A stretch of 64,000 nucleotides of DNA from Bacillus sp. NTK071 (GTDB taxonomy: Bacteria; Bacillota; Bacilli; Bacillales; Guptibacillaceae): positions 434,001 through 498,000 of the forward strand of contig NZ_JAFKOI010000001.1 in NCBI RefSeq assembly GCF_017303315.1, written 5' to 3'. Below, one piece after another: positions 14,664-23,894 of the stretch (positions are counted from its first letter, which is position 1; each line of letters starts with the position of its first letter). The notes under the pieces were generated by a model that saw only the letters and a list, made by a program, of their open reading frames with translations, made no database searches and had not been told where the DNA came from. The translations under genes and the position numbers were made by a program.

Positions 14664-17600
14664 ATGAAGCATGATTCCAAGTTGCATACAAGACTTAAAG
14701 AGGACGTTTTACTCGAACGTCTTGCGCTAATTGAGCGAGAGATTGACACGCCTGAAGCTACAAAAGTAAAACAGCTTATTCATAAGCTAATGACTGGAGA
14801 GCAACACTTTCTATTTTCGGGGCATTTTTCGGCAGGCAAATCATCGTTAATCAATGCTTTATTTGATACGAAACTACTGCCGTCTAGTCCAATTCCAGCA
14901 AGTGCCAACACCGTTCGAGTTCGTTCAGGTGAACCCGGTGCTTCTGTACATTTTTTGAATGGGAAGAAAATGGTGTTTCAAGCACCTTATGATATTGAAG
15001 TAGTTAAAGGGTATTGCTTGAATGGGGAAGAAGTGGAACGCGTCGAACTTTCTTCACCTTCCATGCTCAATCAAGATGTTATCTTAATAGACACTCCAGG
15101 AATTGATTCAACAGATGAAGCGCATCGCTTATCAACCGAGTCATCTATGTATTTAGCGGATGTTGTCTTCTATGTTATGGATTACAATCATGTTCAAGCT
15201 GAAGTGAACTACCAATTTATTCGTGAGCTCTATCGGCAGAATAAGAAAGTCATTCTAATCGTAAATCAAATCGACAAACATAAAGAATCAGAACTATCCT
15301 TTAAATCATTTCAGCGTTCGGTTGTTGAATCATTTGAGACGTGGGGTATTTCTCTCGAATCATTCTTTTTTATCTCATTAAGAGATCTTGAGCATCCTCA
15401 CAATCAGTTTAACCAATTGAAGTCTTATATCGAAGGGCTATCTGATAAAACAACGGAAGAGAAAGTAAAACGCGTATACGATGCAGCTGTTGAGCTGCTC
15501 GCAGATGTAACAGCAGTTCAAGTGGAAGATGATGACGTGAATGAAGCGTTTAACGTTATGCAACATACACTTTCAAATTCGAATGAACGAATCGATTTAG
15601 TTGAGGAAGAGTTTCAAGTGGAATCATCAAAAATTATCAAGAGCGCGAACTTAATGCCTTACGAAGTTCGTGAAGCTGGTAGAGCGTATCTTGAGTCCCT
15701 CCAACCAGGATTTAAGGTAGGTTTTATTTTCCGAGAAAAGAAAACAGAGCAAGAAAGAAATGCTCGGTACCAGGCATTTATTGATGGCTTACAAGAGCAG
15801 GTTAAATCACAGCTTGAATGGCATTTTCATCAGCTGTTGCAACAGCTTGTTGAGACAGCAAAGGTGGAGCAAGTAGATTTATATGAAGAGCCACTAATTG
15901 CTGATTTCAGTGTGATTCAGGAAGAGGCAAATAAAGGTACTGGTGCATCAGGAGAGGCTGTCTTGCACTATACTGAAAATATTGCAAACCTCCTTAAATC
16001 GCAGATGAAACAGCAAGCAGAACGTGTGAAGGATGATCTTCTTAAACAAGTGAAAAAGGATCATGAACAAACTGCAACTAAAGCAGAAGCGTCATTTAAA
16101 GAAATGGTAGGAGAAAAAGCGGCAGCTACTTATTTAGCGAGAGTAAAAATTGCAAATCGTAAATATGAGGACCTCTGGTCAATTATGAGCGGTGACCATG
16201 ATGAGGATGCTACCCACGCAGCTGAAAGAATAAAGCAGTGGTTAAAATCAGGTGATGAAGAGGTTGTTATTATTGAACCGGTTGATGAGAACCACGTACG
16301 AAAGAGAAACCAGCCAACTTCGAAGAAGAAACAAATTCAAAGAGAAGAATTATCGGATCGTTTACCATCTACTGAAGAAACGGCTCTTGCTCTTTACGAC
16401 ATTGCTAGTCAGCTAGATGATTTACCAGGATTCGAACAAACCAAATCCACTTTGATAAATAAGGCAGCAAAAATGAAAGATAAATCCTATACTGTTGCTT
16501 TATTTGGTGCTTTTAGTGCAGGGAAATCATCATTTGCAAATGCTCTGATTGGGGAAACAATTCTACCGTCATCTCCAAATCCAACAACAGCTACACTTAA
16601 TCGAATCTGTCCAGTTTCAAATCAGCATCCACACAAAACAGCTATAATTTATTACAAAACAGAAGAAGAACTTCTTGAAGACTTAAAACATTCTCTTTCC
16701 TATTTTGGTGAGCAAGCCTTTTCGATACAAGATAGTTTGCAAATAATTGCTACAGGAAAGATTTTCAAACGAGAATCCGCTGATACGAAGCCCCATGCGC
16801 TCTTCTTGAGAGCAGTGCTTGAAGGTGAGTCGGAAATCGAATATCTTGGAAATGAACGAGAAGTATCTTTAGAAGAATATAAAGATATGGTTGTGAATGA
16901 GTCAAAGGCTGGATTTATATCTTCAATCTCATTGTTTTATGACTGTCCGCTTACAACAGAAGGCATCACGCTTGTTGACACGCCTGGAGCAGATTCAATA
17001 AATGCACGTCATACTGGCGTTGCTTTCCAGTATATGAAGTCTGCCGATGCTATTCTATATGTAACGTACTATAACCATGCATTTTCTAAAGCAGATCGAG
17101 AATTTCTCATTCAGCTTGGTCGTGTCAAAGATGTATTTGAATTAGATAAAATGTTCTTCCTATTAAATGCTGCAGACCTTGCAGAGGATGAAGAAGAATT
17201 ACAAGTTGTCCTTGATCATGTGACACACCAGCTTCAGCAATATGGGATACGTCAACCGTCCCTTTATCCTGTCTCAAGTCTTGCAGGCATGCTTGAAGGG
17301 CAACATAATCTCAATCAGGAAGAAAGAAGATTTCTAGATGGATTACCTGATAAATTGAAGAAAAAGGGTGGAGTTGAAGACTTCGAGGCACGTTTTTATC
17401 AATTTATCCGTTCTGATCTTTCGAAATTGGCGGTTGAAGCCAACTTGTATGAAATTAATCGTGTTCAGCAGTTAATTGAGCAATGGCTATTAAATTATGA
17501 ACTGGATTCAAGTGACAAAGAAAAGCAGTTACAACGAATTAAAGTACGAGCTGTGGAAGCTAAAAAGGAACTTTCTAATTATGCAATAACATCGTCGCAA

Positions 17601-18284
17601 AAATCGATTCAACAGGAATTGACTGAGCTTGTTCATTATATTCCGCAACGTCTGTTTTATCGTTTCAATGATTTCTTTAAAGAAGCGTTTAATCCTTCCG
17701 TTGTGAGTAGTCGTGAAGATTTGATTAATGCTTCGTCTAGTCTTTTAGAGGACATTGAACAAGATATTCTTCAAGAATTAAGAGCTGCTTCACTCCGGAT
17801 CGATCGGTTTATTAAAAGAGAGCTTCAAAAGAATGAGAAAGACATTCAAATGATCATCAGTTACAAACTATCTGAATTTCGTTATTCAGGAGAGGGATAT
17901 AAAGACATGGAAACACCTGCATTTGCAGAGTCCCTATCTTCATGGCTTCAGATAGATGATATACAAAAAAAAGCACGATCGGTATTTAAATCGCAGAAAC
18001 AGTTTTTTGAACAAAATGGTAGAAGTCAATTACATGATGACTTAAAAGACTTGTTCAACCAACCTGTTAATGATTATTTAAAGACTGAACAGCAAGTTCT
18101 CCAAGACAGTGCTATCCATTATTATGAACAGATGGTGTGGCAGATGAAAGACCAGGTTGATGCCCATATTACAAATCACGTCGAATCTTCGTCTTACATG
18201 CTCACAAGCACAATTAATAAAGAAGTATTAGAAGAAAAAGAACAACAGGTTGAGCAAATTAAAACGAATTTATTGGGGGAATAG
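14664..18284 (+). CDS. dynA: DynA, bacterial dynamin with two fused GTPase modules
   Basis: A 1206-residue membrane-remodelling GTPase. Two dynamin-like halves lie in tandem. The first has the P-loop GHFSAGKSSLINAL near residue 53 and DTPGID near residue 147; the second has GAFSAGKSSFANAL near residue 614 and DTPGADS near residue 772. Long coiled-coil stalk regions follow each. Length and internal duplication match B. subtilis DynA (YpbR), which fuses and protects membranes against pores and phage lysis. It overlaps nothing and is followed after 4 bp by a sulfurtransferase gene, so the two are probably cotranscribed. Confidence 0.95.
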   Translation: MKHDSKLHTRLKEDVLLERLALIEREIDTPEATKVKQLIHKLMTGEQHFLFSGHFSAGKSSLINALFDTKLLPSSPIPASANTVRVRSGEPGASVHFLNGKKMVFQAPYDIEVVKGYCLNGEEVERVELSSPSMLNQDVILIDTPGIDSTDEAHRLSTESSMYLADVVFYVMDYNHVQAEVNYQFIRELYRQNKKVILIVNQIDKHKESELSFKSFQRSVVESFETWGISLESFFFISLRDLEHPHNQFNQLKSYIEGLSDKTTEEKVKRVYDAAVELLADVTAVQVEDDDVNEAFNVMQHTLSNSNERIDLVEEEFQVESSKIIKSANLMPYEVREAGRAYLESLQPGFKVGFIFREKKTEQERNARYQAFIDGLQEQVKSQLEWHFHQLLQQLVETAKVEQVDLYEEPLIADFSVIQEEANKGTGASGEAVLHYTENIANLLKSQMKQQAERVKDDLLKQVKKDHEQTATKAEASFKEMVGEKAAATYLARVKIANRKYEDLWSIMSGDHDEDATHAAERIKQWLKSGDEEVVIIEPVDENHVRKRNQPTSKKKQIQREELSDRLPSTEETALALYDIASQLDDLPGFEQTKSTLINKAAKMKDKSYTVALFGAFSAGKSSFANALIGETILPSSPNPTTATLNRICPVSNQHPHKTAIIYYKTEEELLEDLKHSLSYFGEQAFSIQDSLQIIATGKIFKRESADTKPHALFLRAVLEGESEIEYLGNEREVSLEEYKDMVVNESKAGFISSISLFYDCPLTTEGITLVDTPGADSINARHTGVAFQYMKSADAILYVTYYNHAFSKADREFLIQLGRVKDVFELDKMFFLLNAADLAEDEEELQVVLDHVTHQLQQYGIRQPSLYPVSSLAGMLEGQHNLNQEERRFLDGLPDKLKKKGGVEDFEARFYQFIRSDLSKLAVEANLYEINRVQQLIEQWLLNYELDSSDKEKQLQRIKVRAVEAKKELSNYAITSSQKSIQQELTELVHYIPQRLFYRFNDFFKEAFNPSVVSSREDLINASSSLLEDIEQDILQELRAASLRIDRFIKRELQKNEKDIQMIISYKLSEFRYSGEGYKDMETPAFAESLSSWLQIDDIQKKARSVFKSQKQFFEQNGRSQLHDDLKDLFNQPVNDYLKTEQQVLQDSAIHYYEQMVWQMKDQVDAHITNHVESSSYMLTSTINKEVLEEKEQQVEQIKTNLLGE

Positions 18285-18288
18285 ACCA

Positions 18289-19104
18289 ATGAAAAATCTC
18301 GTTACAGTTGAGTGGCTTTCTGACCACTTACTTGATGAAAATTTAGTCGTCGTAGACTGCCAGTTCGATCTTGGAAATTCTTCCACTGGGTATGAATCTT
18401 ATTTAAATGGGCACATACCAGGTGCTGTTTATGCAGATTTAGAAAAGGATTTATCAGGAGAGATTGGGGAACACGGTGGAAGACACCCTCTACCTGATCA
18501 AGAGCAATTACAACGGTTGATTGAACGTCTTGGAATTGAACAAGATTCAAAAGTGATTGCTTACGACAATCAGCACAGTGCGATGGCTGCAAGGCTCTGG
18601 TTTTTGCTAGGCTTTGCGGGCCATAAACAACGTGCTGTTCTAAATGGTGGGATTGAAGCATGGAGAGGGGAGGGGTTAAAAACCGAATCGAAGCTACCTT
18701 CTGTCCGTGCGTCCCATTATCCCATCAGTTTAGATAGTTCCATGATTGTGTCAATGAATGATGTGAAACAGGCACAGGTAGATGGTCGCACAATTGTCGA
18801 CTCACGTGCACCTGCACGATACGCAGGCAAAGAAGAGCCAATTGATGCGAGAGCAGGACATATCCCTCATGCAGTGAATTATTTTTGGAAAGATAACCTT
18901 ACAGAAAAGCAAAAATGGAAAGAGCCTTTCGAGAGAGTAGGGGAGATAGAAAGCGGTCAAGAGCCAATCATATACTGTGGCTCCGGAGTAACTGCGTGTG
19001 TCAACATACTTGCTTTCCAAGAAGCTGGTGTTCATGCCAAGCTTTATCCAGGTAGTTATAGTGATTGGATTTCATACAAAGATAACCAAGTTGTAACTTT
19101 ATAA
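18289..19104 (+). CDS. Sulfurtransferase with two rhodanese domains (thiosulfate/3-mercaptopyruvate type)
   Basis: A 271-residue enzyme with an inactive N-terminal rhodanese domain (residues about 8-125, GHIPGAVYADLEKDLSG) and an active C-terminal one. The active loop IIYCGSGVTACVN near residue 229 holds the persulfide cysteine; CGSGVTA is the usual 3-mercaptopyruvate/thiosulfate transferase loop. The frame is open from 18250 inside dynA, but the ATG at 18289, 4 bp after dynA and behind GGGGGAATAGACC, is the likely start. Substrate preference cannot be read from sequence. Confidence 0.88.
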   Translation: MKNLVTVEWLSDHLLDENLVVVDCQFDLGNSSTGYESYLNGHIPGAVYADLEKDLSGEIGEHGGRHPLPDQEQLQRLIERLGIEQDSKVIAYDNQHSAMAARLWFLLGFAGHKQRAVLNGGIEAWRGEGLKTESKLPSVRASHYPISLDSSMIVSMNDVKQAQVDGRTIVDSRAPARYAGKEEPIDARAGHIPHAVNYFWKDNLTEKQKWKEPFERVGEIESGQEPIIYCGSGVTACVNILAFQEAGVHAKLYPGSYSDWISYKDNQVVTL

Positions 19105-19108
19105 TGAG

Positions 19109-19147
19109 AAAAGCCATCCTGGACATGATCGTCCAGGATGGCTTTTT
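19109..19147. terminator. Bidirectional terminator
   Basis: A perfect 16-bp stem centred on GCCATCCTGGAC / GTCCAGGATGGC, flanked by A and T runs, lies between two convergent genes. Confidence 0.92.
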
Positions 19148-19155
19148 TCTGTAAA

Positions 19156-20310
19156 TTAAAGAGTCTTTATAAATCTTTCTAATCGATCCATACCTTCCCT
19201 TAATACATCGAGCTTGTAAGCAAATGAAATTCTTACATAACCTTCTCCACAGTCAGAAAAAGCACTACCTGGAACAACTGCAAGATTCCCTTCTTTCGCG
19301 AGCTTCATGGCAAAGTCAAATGACGATAAACCAAATTGCTTAATGGAAGGAAGAATGTAAAATGCACCGTCAGGTTTAATTGGAGATAGCCCCATCTCAA
19401 CGAGTCGGTTATAAACGTAATTCATTCGAACCTCATATTCTTTTCTCATCTCTACTGGATCTTCAAGTCCGTTTTGCAGCGCTTCGAGAGCAGCATACTG
19501 AGAAATCGAAGAAGCACAGGAAACATTGTATTGATGAACTTTTAGAATATGTTTGCAAATTTTCTCTGGAGCGAAAAGGAAACCAACTCGCCAGCCTGTC
19601 ATTGCATGAGATTTTGAAAGCCCGTTAATCACGATCGTTTTCTCTCTCATTCTGTCAAATTGAGCAATTGAGGCGTGGTTACCCGAGAAATTGAGTTCAG
19701 AATATATTTCGTCAGATAGAACAAAAATCTCCTTATCTCTTAAAAGATCTGCAATATCCGATAGTTCTTCTTCAGACAATGCAACGCCAGTGGGGTTAGA
19801 TGGTGACGGAAGAATAATACACTTTGTTCTCTCAGTTAGAGCTTCTTCAATTAATGAACGTGTCATTTTAAATTCGTGTTGAGTTGTATCAACGTGAACT
19901 GGTGTTGCGCCTGAAAGCGTGATAATAGGTTCGTAACCAGGATAAACAGGTCCGGGAAGAATGACTTCAGATCCTTCAGTTAAAATAGTCCGAAGTGTCA
20001 CGTCGATAGCCTGACTTGCGCCGGTCGTTGTAATAACTTCATCCTCTGCTCGATAGGTTAGATTATATTTTGATTGGAGAAAGTTTGCTGCTGCTTTTCG
20101 TAAGTCAAGTATGCCGGCATTATGTGTATACGTTGTTCGATTATCATCAACTGCTGATTTTGCAGCTTCTTTAATATGGTTAGGTGTTTCGAAATCTGGT
20201 TGGCCAATTGTCAGAGAAATCATATTCTCATAATTTGAGACCATGTTGAAAAAAGTCCGTATACCTGAAATTTCTATTGATTTCACTTTGGGATTTAATA
20301 AGTGTTCCAT
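19156..20310 (-). CDS. patA: Aminotransferase PatA (N-acetyl-LL-diaminopimelate aminotransferase type)
   Basis: A 384-residue class I/II PLP enzyme. MEHLLNPKVKSIEISGIR at the start and SLTIGQPDFETPNHIKEAA near residue 33 follow B. subtilis PatA closely. The PLP lysine lies in INGLSKSHAMTGWRVGF near residue 233. PatA acts in the acetylated lysine/diaminopimelate pathway. GAAAGGAAG precedes the ATG. It converges with the sulfurtransferase gene and backs onto a 500 bp gap. Confidence 0.9.
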   Translation of the reverse strand: MEHLLNPKVKSIEISGIRTFFNMVSNYENMISLTIGQPDFETPNHIKEAAKSAVDDNRTTYTHNAGILDLRKAAANFLQSKYNLTYRAEDEVITTTGASQAIDVTLRTILTEGSEVILPGPVYPGYEPIITLSGATPVHVDTTQHEFKMTRSLIEEALTERTKCIILPSPSNPTGVALSEEELSDIADLLRDKEIFVLSDEIYSELNFSGNHASIAQFDRMREKTIVINGLSKSHAMTGWRVGFLFAPEKICKHILKVHQYNVSCASSISQYAALEALQNGLEDPVEMRKEYEVRMNYVYNRLVEMGLSPIKPDGAFYILPSIKQFGLSSFDFAMKLAKEGNLAVVPGSAFSDCGEGYVRISFAYKLDVLREGMDRLERFIKTL

Positions 20311-20510
20311 AGGGGTGTCTTCCTTTCTTCAAGCTCTCATATACCGTTACGAGCTGTTATCCCCGCAAAACCTCCTTAACTTTCATTTTGGAGTGGGGGT
20401 TATGGCCCTCTATTAAGGGTGGGTTAAACATCATTGTAGCATAATTTAAAAGCTATCGTCGAAATGACCTTCTAATCACGTATTGAAAGGAAAAGATCCA
20501 AATTAAAGGT

Positions 20511-20653
20511 TGTTGATAACTTCTAAAAGTATTGGTACTATTGGGTTTCGAATACTTATCAACAGCTCTTACCCTATACCCTATATGGGTATATTAGGAA
20601 GTTGAGGGGGTATAAGCCTAGGTATATGGTTACCCACAAAAATCTGTGGATAA
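20511..20653. promoter_or_regulatory. Cluster of DnaA-box-like sites in a 500 bp intergenic region
   Basis: The 20311-20811 gap has no gene. It holds one perfect DnaA box (TGTGGATAA, 20645-20653, minus orientation of TTATCCACA) and three one-mismatch boxes: TGTTGATAA at 20511-20519, TTATCAACA at 20556-20564 and TTACCCACA at 20630-20638. The surroundings are A+T-rich. B. subtilis has similar chromosomal DnaA-box clusters that tune initiation. The interval may also carry the patA and lipoprotein promoters, none of which I could place. Confidence 0.5.
20575..20593. promoter_or_regulatory. 19-bp inverted repeat resembling a CsoR/CstR-type operator
   Basis: TATACCC-TATAT-GGGTATA is a perfect 7-bp-arm dyad. 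The TACCC/GGGTA arms resemble operators of the CsoR/CstR repressor family. No such repressor or metal/persulfide gene lies next to it, so the match may be chance. Confidence 0.3.
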
Positions 20654-20811
20654 CCAATTTTCCGAACATTTTTACTCCATTTATTTTATTAAAAGGAATA
20701 ATATGTAATAATAGTTGTGGTTATCTAATGGTGAGAAGTTCAAGATGAGGATACTTCATCATTACTTTTCACAGTATGAATTAATAAATTTAGAGAAGGA
20801 GAATGAGCCTA

Positions 20812-21738
20812 TTGAACAACAAAATAATTTTCAGTGCACTTTTTCTGTCTCTTAGTCTTTTACTAGCAGCGTGCGGACAAGGAGAGGACGTAGGAAAGGA
20901 CGATTCTAAGACAGTAGACGAAACGAAACAAAGTAATGACGAAGAAAATACAGCCTCTGATAATAGCAAAAATAATGAAGATGAAAACGCGTCAGAAGAT
21001 AATGGCTCGACAGAGAGTGATTCGACAAGTGAAGGTGAAGCAACCTCGGAGGAAGCGTCTAGTGATGAAGAAAAGAATACGAATTTAAACGAAAGTTATG
21101 ATCTTACTAAAGAAAATTTCACTGAAAATGGGGTCTCTATCAACTATCCTCAGATCACTGGTTTAACTGATATTGATAAAGAGAAGACTTTAAACGATCT
21201 TCTCAATAAAGAGGCACACAAAGTATTAAACTTTTACGAAGAATCAAATGGATTAGACTTAGAGATTGACTATGCAATTTCGTTTCAGAACCCTTATTTC
21301 TTAAGTGTGCAGTATGCAGGGAGTGGCTATGTAGATGGTGCTGCTCACCCGAATAACCTCTTCTACACGACAAATGTCGATGTGGAAAATGGAAATCGGA
21401 TCAGGCTCTCTGACGTTGTAGTCATAGATGAATCGTTCCTTTCGCTTTTCCAATCAGATGCTTTTAAAGTGGTTAATCCCGATCAAGAAGAATTTGCAAA
21501 CGAACTAAAAGCGAATGTAACGGTAGACCAATTGCAAAATGCTGATAACTTGGACGGAATTGGGACTGAGCAGCATTCTGAAACATTTACGTACTTCACT
21601 GAAAGTGGATTAGGTATAAGCATCGGAACGAGTCATGCGGCTGGTGGTCATGCAGCTTTCGAAATGATGTATGTTGACTCGCCTGAAGAAATGTGGGATG
21701 GAGATAAAATCTGGGATTTGTTAAAGGTATATCAATAA
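20812..21738 (+). CDS. Lipoprotein with RsiV/PdaC-like (DUF4163-DUF3298) domain
   Basis: A 308-residue exported lipoprotein. The signal ends in LLLAAC, giving a lipidated cysteine at residue 21. An acidic Ser/Asp/Glu/Asn-rich linker reaches about residue 95. The globular part resembles the DUF4163-DUF3298 pair of RsiV and PdaC: QYAGSGYVDGAAHPNNLFYTTNVD, then NRIRLSDVV, and a HAAGGHAAF turn near the end. ATG at 20803 lies too close to AAGGAGA, so the TTG at 20812 is chosen. Function unknown; relatives bind lysozyme or deacetylate peptidoglycan with extra domains absent here. Confidence 0.75.
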   Translation: MNNKIIFSALFLSLSLLLAACGQGEDVGKDDSKTVDETKQSNDEENTASDNSKNNEDENASEDNGSTESDSTSEGEATSEEASSDEEKNTNLNESYDLTKENFTENGVSINYPQITGLTDIDKEKTLNDLLNKEAHKVLNFYEESNGLDLEIDYAISFQNPYFLSVQYAGSGYVDGAAHPNNLFYTTNVDVENGNRIRLSDVVVIDESFLSLFQSDAFKVVNPDQEEFANELKANVTVDQLQNADNLDGIGTEQHSETFTYFTESGLGISIGTSHAAGGHAAFEMMYVDSPEEMWDGDKIWDLLKVYQ

Positions 21739-21745
21739 AATTGGG

Positions 21746-21774
21746 AAGACTCTGTCACATGCAGAGTCTTTTTA
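21746..21774 (+). terminator. Terminator
   Basis: AAGACTCTG / CAGAGTCTT stem with a 7-base loop, followed by TTTT. Confidence 0.85.
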
Positions 21775-21947
21775 ATTCTTTTGAAGGTGTTAAAAAGATA
21801 ATGTCTTTTATAATAGAGGGAGTTTTGCTGAGAAAAGATTAGCAAAAAGGACTTCGAACGTGTGGTAGCTTTTATATCGGCGGTTAAGCTTACTAATGTA
21901 GCACAATGAATAACAGACGCATAAAAAGCTTATGTGATTGGAGTAAT

Positions 21948-23576
21948 TTAGTTAACGCCAACCTGGCTCCACGCACTAGCAATTGAATCATACGTTGTGC
22001 CTGTACCGTAAAGGTCTGTCGTTGCCTGCAATAGGGCAGCGCGTGCTTCACTAAAGTTACTTGTTGGCGTTAAATAAACGCTTAAAGCACGATAGTAAAT
22101 CTGTTCAGCTTTTGATTTACCAATGCTTTGAATGGTTAGATATGCTGCTTTGTTCGGAATTCCACTGTTTGTGTGAACACCGCCGTTATCTGAAGTTGTA
22201 TTGTAGTAGTCATCCATGTGAGAAGGCTGACCATATGCTTCTGGATTTGATAAGCTTCTAAGCGCATCCCCTGACTTATTAGGCGTATAAACATCTTCAC
22301 CAAGAAGGAAGTCTTCTGGTTCTACGAAGTAGCCAAATACATCGGACATCGATTCATTCAATGCACCTGATTGATCTTGATACTTTAGTCCAGCTGTTCT
22401 TTCTGTTACGGCATGCGTAATTTCATGCGCAACAACGTCCTGTGCGCCAGATAGAGGAGCAAATACTTTTCCGTCTCCATCGCCATAGACCATCTGTGAA
22501 CCGTTCCAGAATGCATTATTGTAGTTCGAGCCATAATGAACCGTTGAACGGATTGTCGCACCATTATCGTCAAAGCTGTTACGGCCGTGTGTGTTGTAGT
22601 AATAGTCATAAACCGTACCAGCATAATAATTGGCATCAACATCCGCACCCTGAGAAGTATCAGTAAATGCGTTATCTTTGTCTGTAGAATAGTTTCCAGG
22701 AAGGAAATTACCCAAGAAGGCTTTTCTCGTTTCAATGACACCAGTCATAGGCTTTGTTGTATCGTAAAGATAGTACGTTCCGTTGGAGTAGTACGTATTA
22801 AGTGACTTGTTATCACCCAGTACGCCAGTTCCGTGACCGGTAGTTGCTTCTTCAGTAACTGCGTTGTAGGAATCTACGATTGATCCATCACGTGCGTCAA
22901 CGAAGATTTGCCAGTTTGCAGGATATGGATCGATGAACTGAAGTTGGACTTTATATGTCATATAATAGTTATTGTCTTTTTGATAGACTACTTTTTCACT
23001 TTTCTCGACCATATCAGAAGCATTTGATTTTTTAACAAAGCTAGGGTTGTCGCTCATAACGTTTTTAGGCTTCACATCAATATGATTCCACGCTTCTTTA
23101 ACAGCTTCCTTTTCGGACAGCTTTACTTCAGAATTGCCTTTGAAATTCTTATCCGCATCAGGGTGAAGATCCCCATTGACTGCTACAACCTCGCCTGTTT
23201 CATTTATATGTACGATAAATCTCGCTCCGTCGATCGAAACACCTTTAACTGTTTGAACGTACTCGTAATGCATCATACCAAGATCGTCAGTTGACTCGTT
23301 AATGAGTTCTAGATCCTTTACTTTTACTTTAAATAGACTTTCATTTGATTTTAAATATGATTTAACTGCTTTTTCGGTTTTAACATTCTTCTCAGATAGT
23401 TTTCCGGAAAGGAAAGATGGCACCTTACGCTCATTTTCCCAATTTTGCTTCACAATTTCCATTTTCTCTAGTGCCTGCTTTTGTTCCGGTTTTAAATCCT
23501 TTGAAGAAGCACCAGCAGGTAGGGCTGAACCAAATGCAAGACCAGTCGCAAGAACAACGGCGATTCCTTTTTTCAA
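21948..23576 (-). CDS. Bacillolysin-type M4 neutral metalloprotease (secreted)
   Basis: A 542-residue pre-pro-enzyme. Residues 1-24 are a signal peptide, then an FTP/PepSY pro-region to about residue 235. The catalytic domain has the zinc motif HEITHAVTE near residue 378 and the third ligand in GALNESMSDVFGY near residue 402, with the HTNSGIPNKAAY catalytic histidine region near residue 468. It is thermolysin-like and should degrade extracellular protein. The start is TTG after GGAGGAAATGAT. Such genes are often quorum-controlled by NprR or PlcR-type regulators; no such control site was identified here. Confidence 0.95.
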   Translation of the reverse strand: MKKGIAVVLATGLAFGSALPAGASSKDLKPEQKQALEKMEIVKQNWENERKVPSFLSGKLSEKNVKTEKAVKSYLKSNESLFKVKVKDLELINESTDDLGMMHYEYVQTVKGVSIDGARFIVHINETGEVVAVNGDLHPDADKNFKGNSEVKLSEKEAVKEAWNHIDVKPKNVMSDNPSFVKKSNASDMVEKSEKVVYQKDNNYYMTYKVQLQFIDPYPANWQIFVDARDGSIVDSYNAVTEEATTGHGTGVLGDNKSLNTYYSNGTYYLYDTTKPMTGVIETRKAFLGNFLPGNYSTDKDNAFTDTSQGADVDANYYAGTVYDYYYNTHGRNSFDDNGATIRSTVHYGSNYNNAFWNGSQMVYGDGDGKVFAPLSGAQDVVAHEITHAVTERTAGLKYQDQSGALNESMSDVFGYFVEPEDFLLGEDVYTPNKSGDALRSLSNPEAYGQPSHMDDYYNTTSDNGGVHTNSGIPNKAAYLTIQSIGKSKAEQIYYRALSVYLTPTSNFSEARAALLQATTDLYGTGTTYDSIASAWSQVGVN

Positions 23577-23787
23577 ATCATTTCCTCCATTCGATATAAT
23601 TAGAATTTTCTTACATATTCAGACTAACATAGAAAATTAATACCTGTATTGGGAAATGTAGTTGTGTTTTAAGGATTATCGGATGGGTTTTTCCTAGTCT
23701 TTTCCCAATAACATTCTGAGTTTTAAAGTGGTATAATTTATTTGTAAGTTTGAATAATTACACTAATTTACATGAGTAGGCGTTCAT

Positions 23788-23824
23788 AGCAAATAAGGCA
23801 GGCCAATGGCCTGCCTTATTTGCT
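23788..23824. terminator. Long perfect hairpin, probable bidirectional terminator
   Basis: A perfect 17-bp stem (AGCAAATAAGGCAGGCC and its complement) around AAT. The inner GGCAGGCC hairpin is followed by TTATTT on both strands. It lies in the 318 bp gap (23577-23894) between the protease promoter region and the end of the PucR-type gene; nothing else is evident in that gap. Confidence 0.7.
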
Positions 23825-23894
23825 AGTTATAAAAAGTTTTACTCAGATAACTTCCACACCTAATCTGTAGACGTTATTTTTTCATTATCACTCC

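Noticed and set aside
21786-21947. TATAAT at 21809-21814 and possible small RNA before the protease gene's 3' end
   Set aside because: No acceptable -35 and no clear hairpin plus T-run; nothing to support a transcript.
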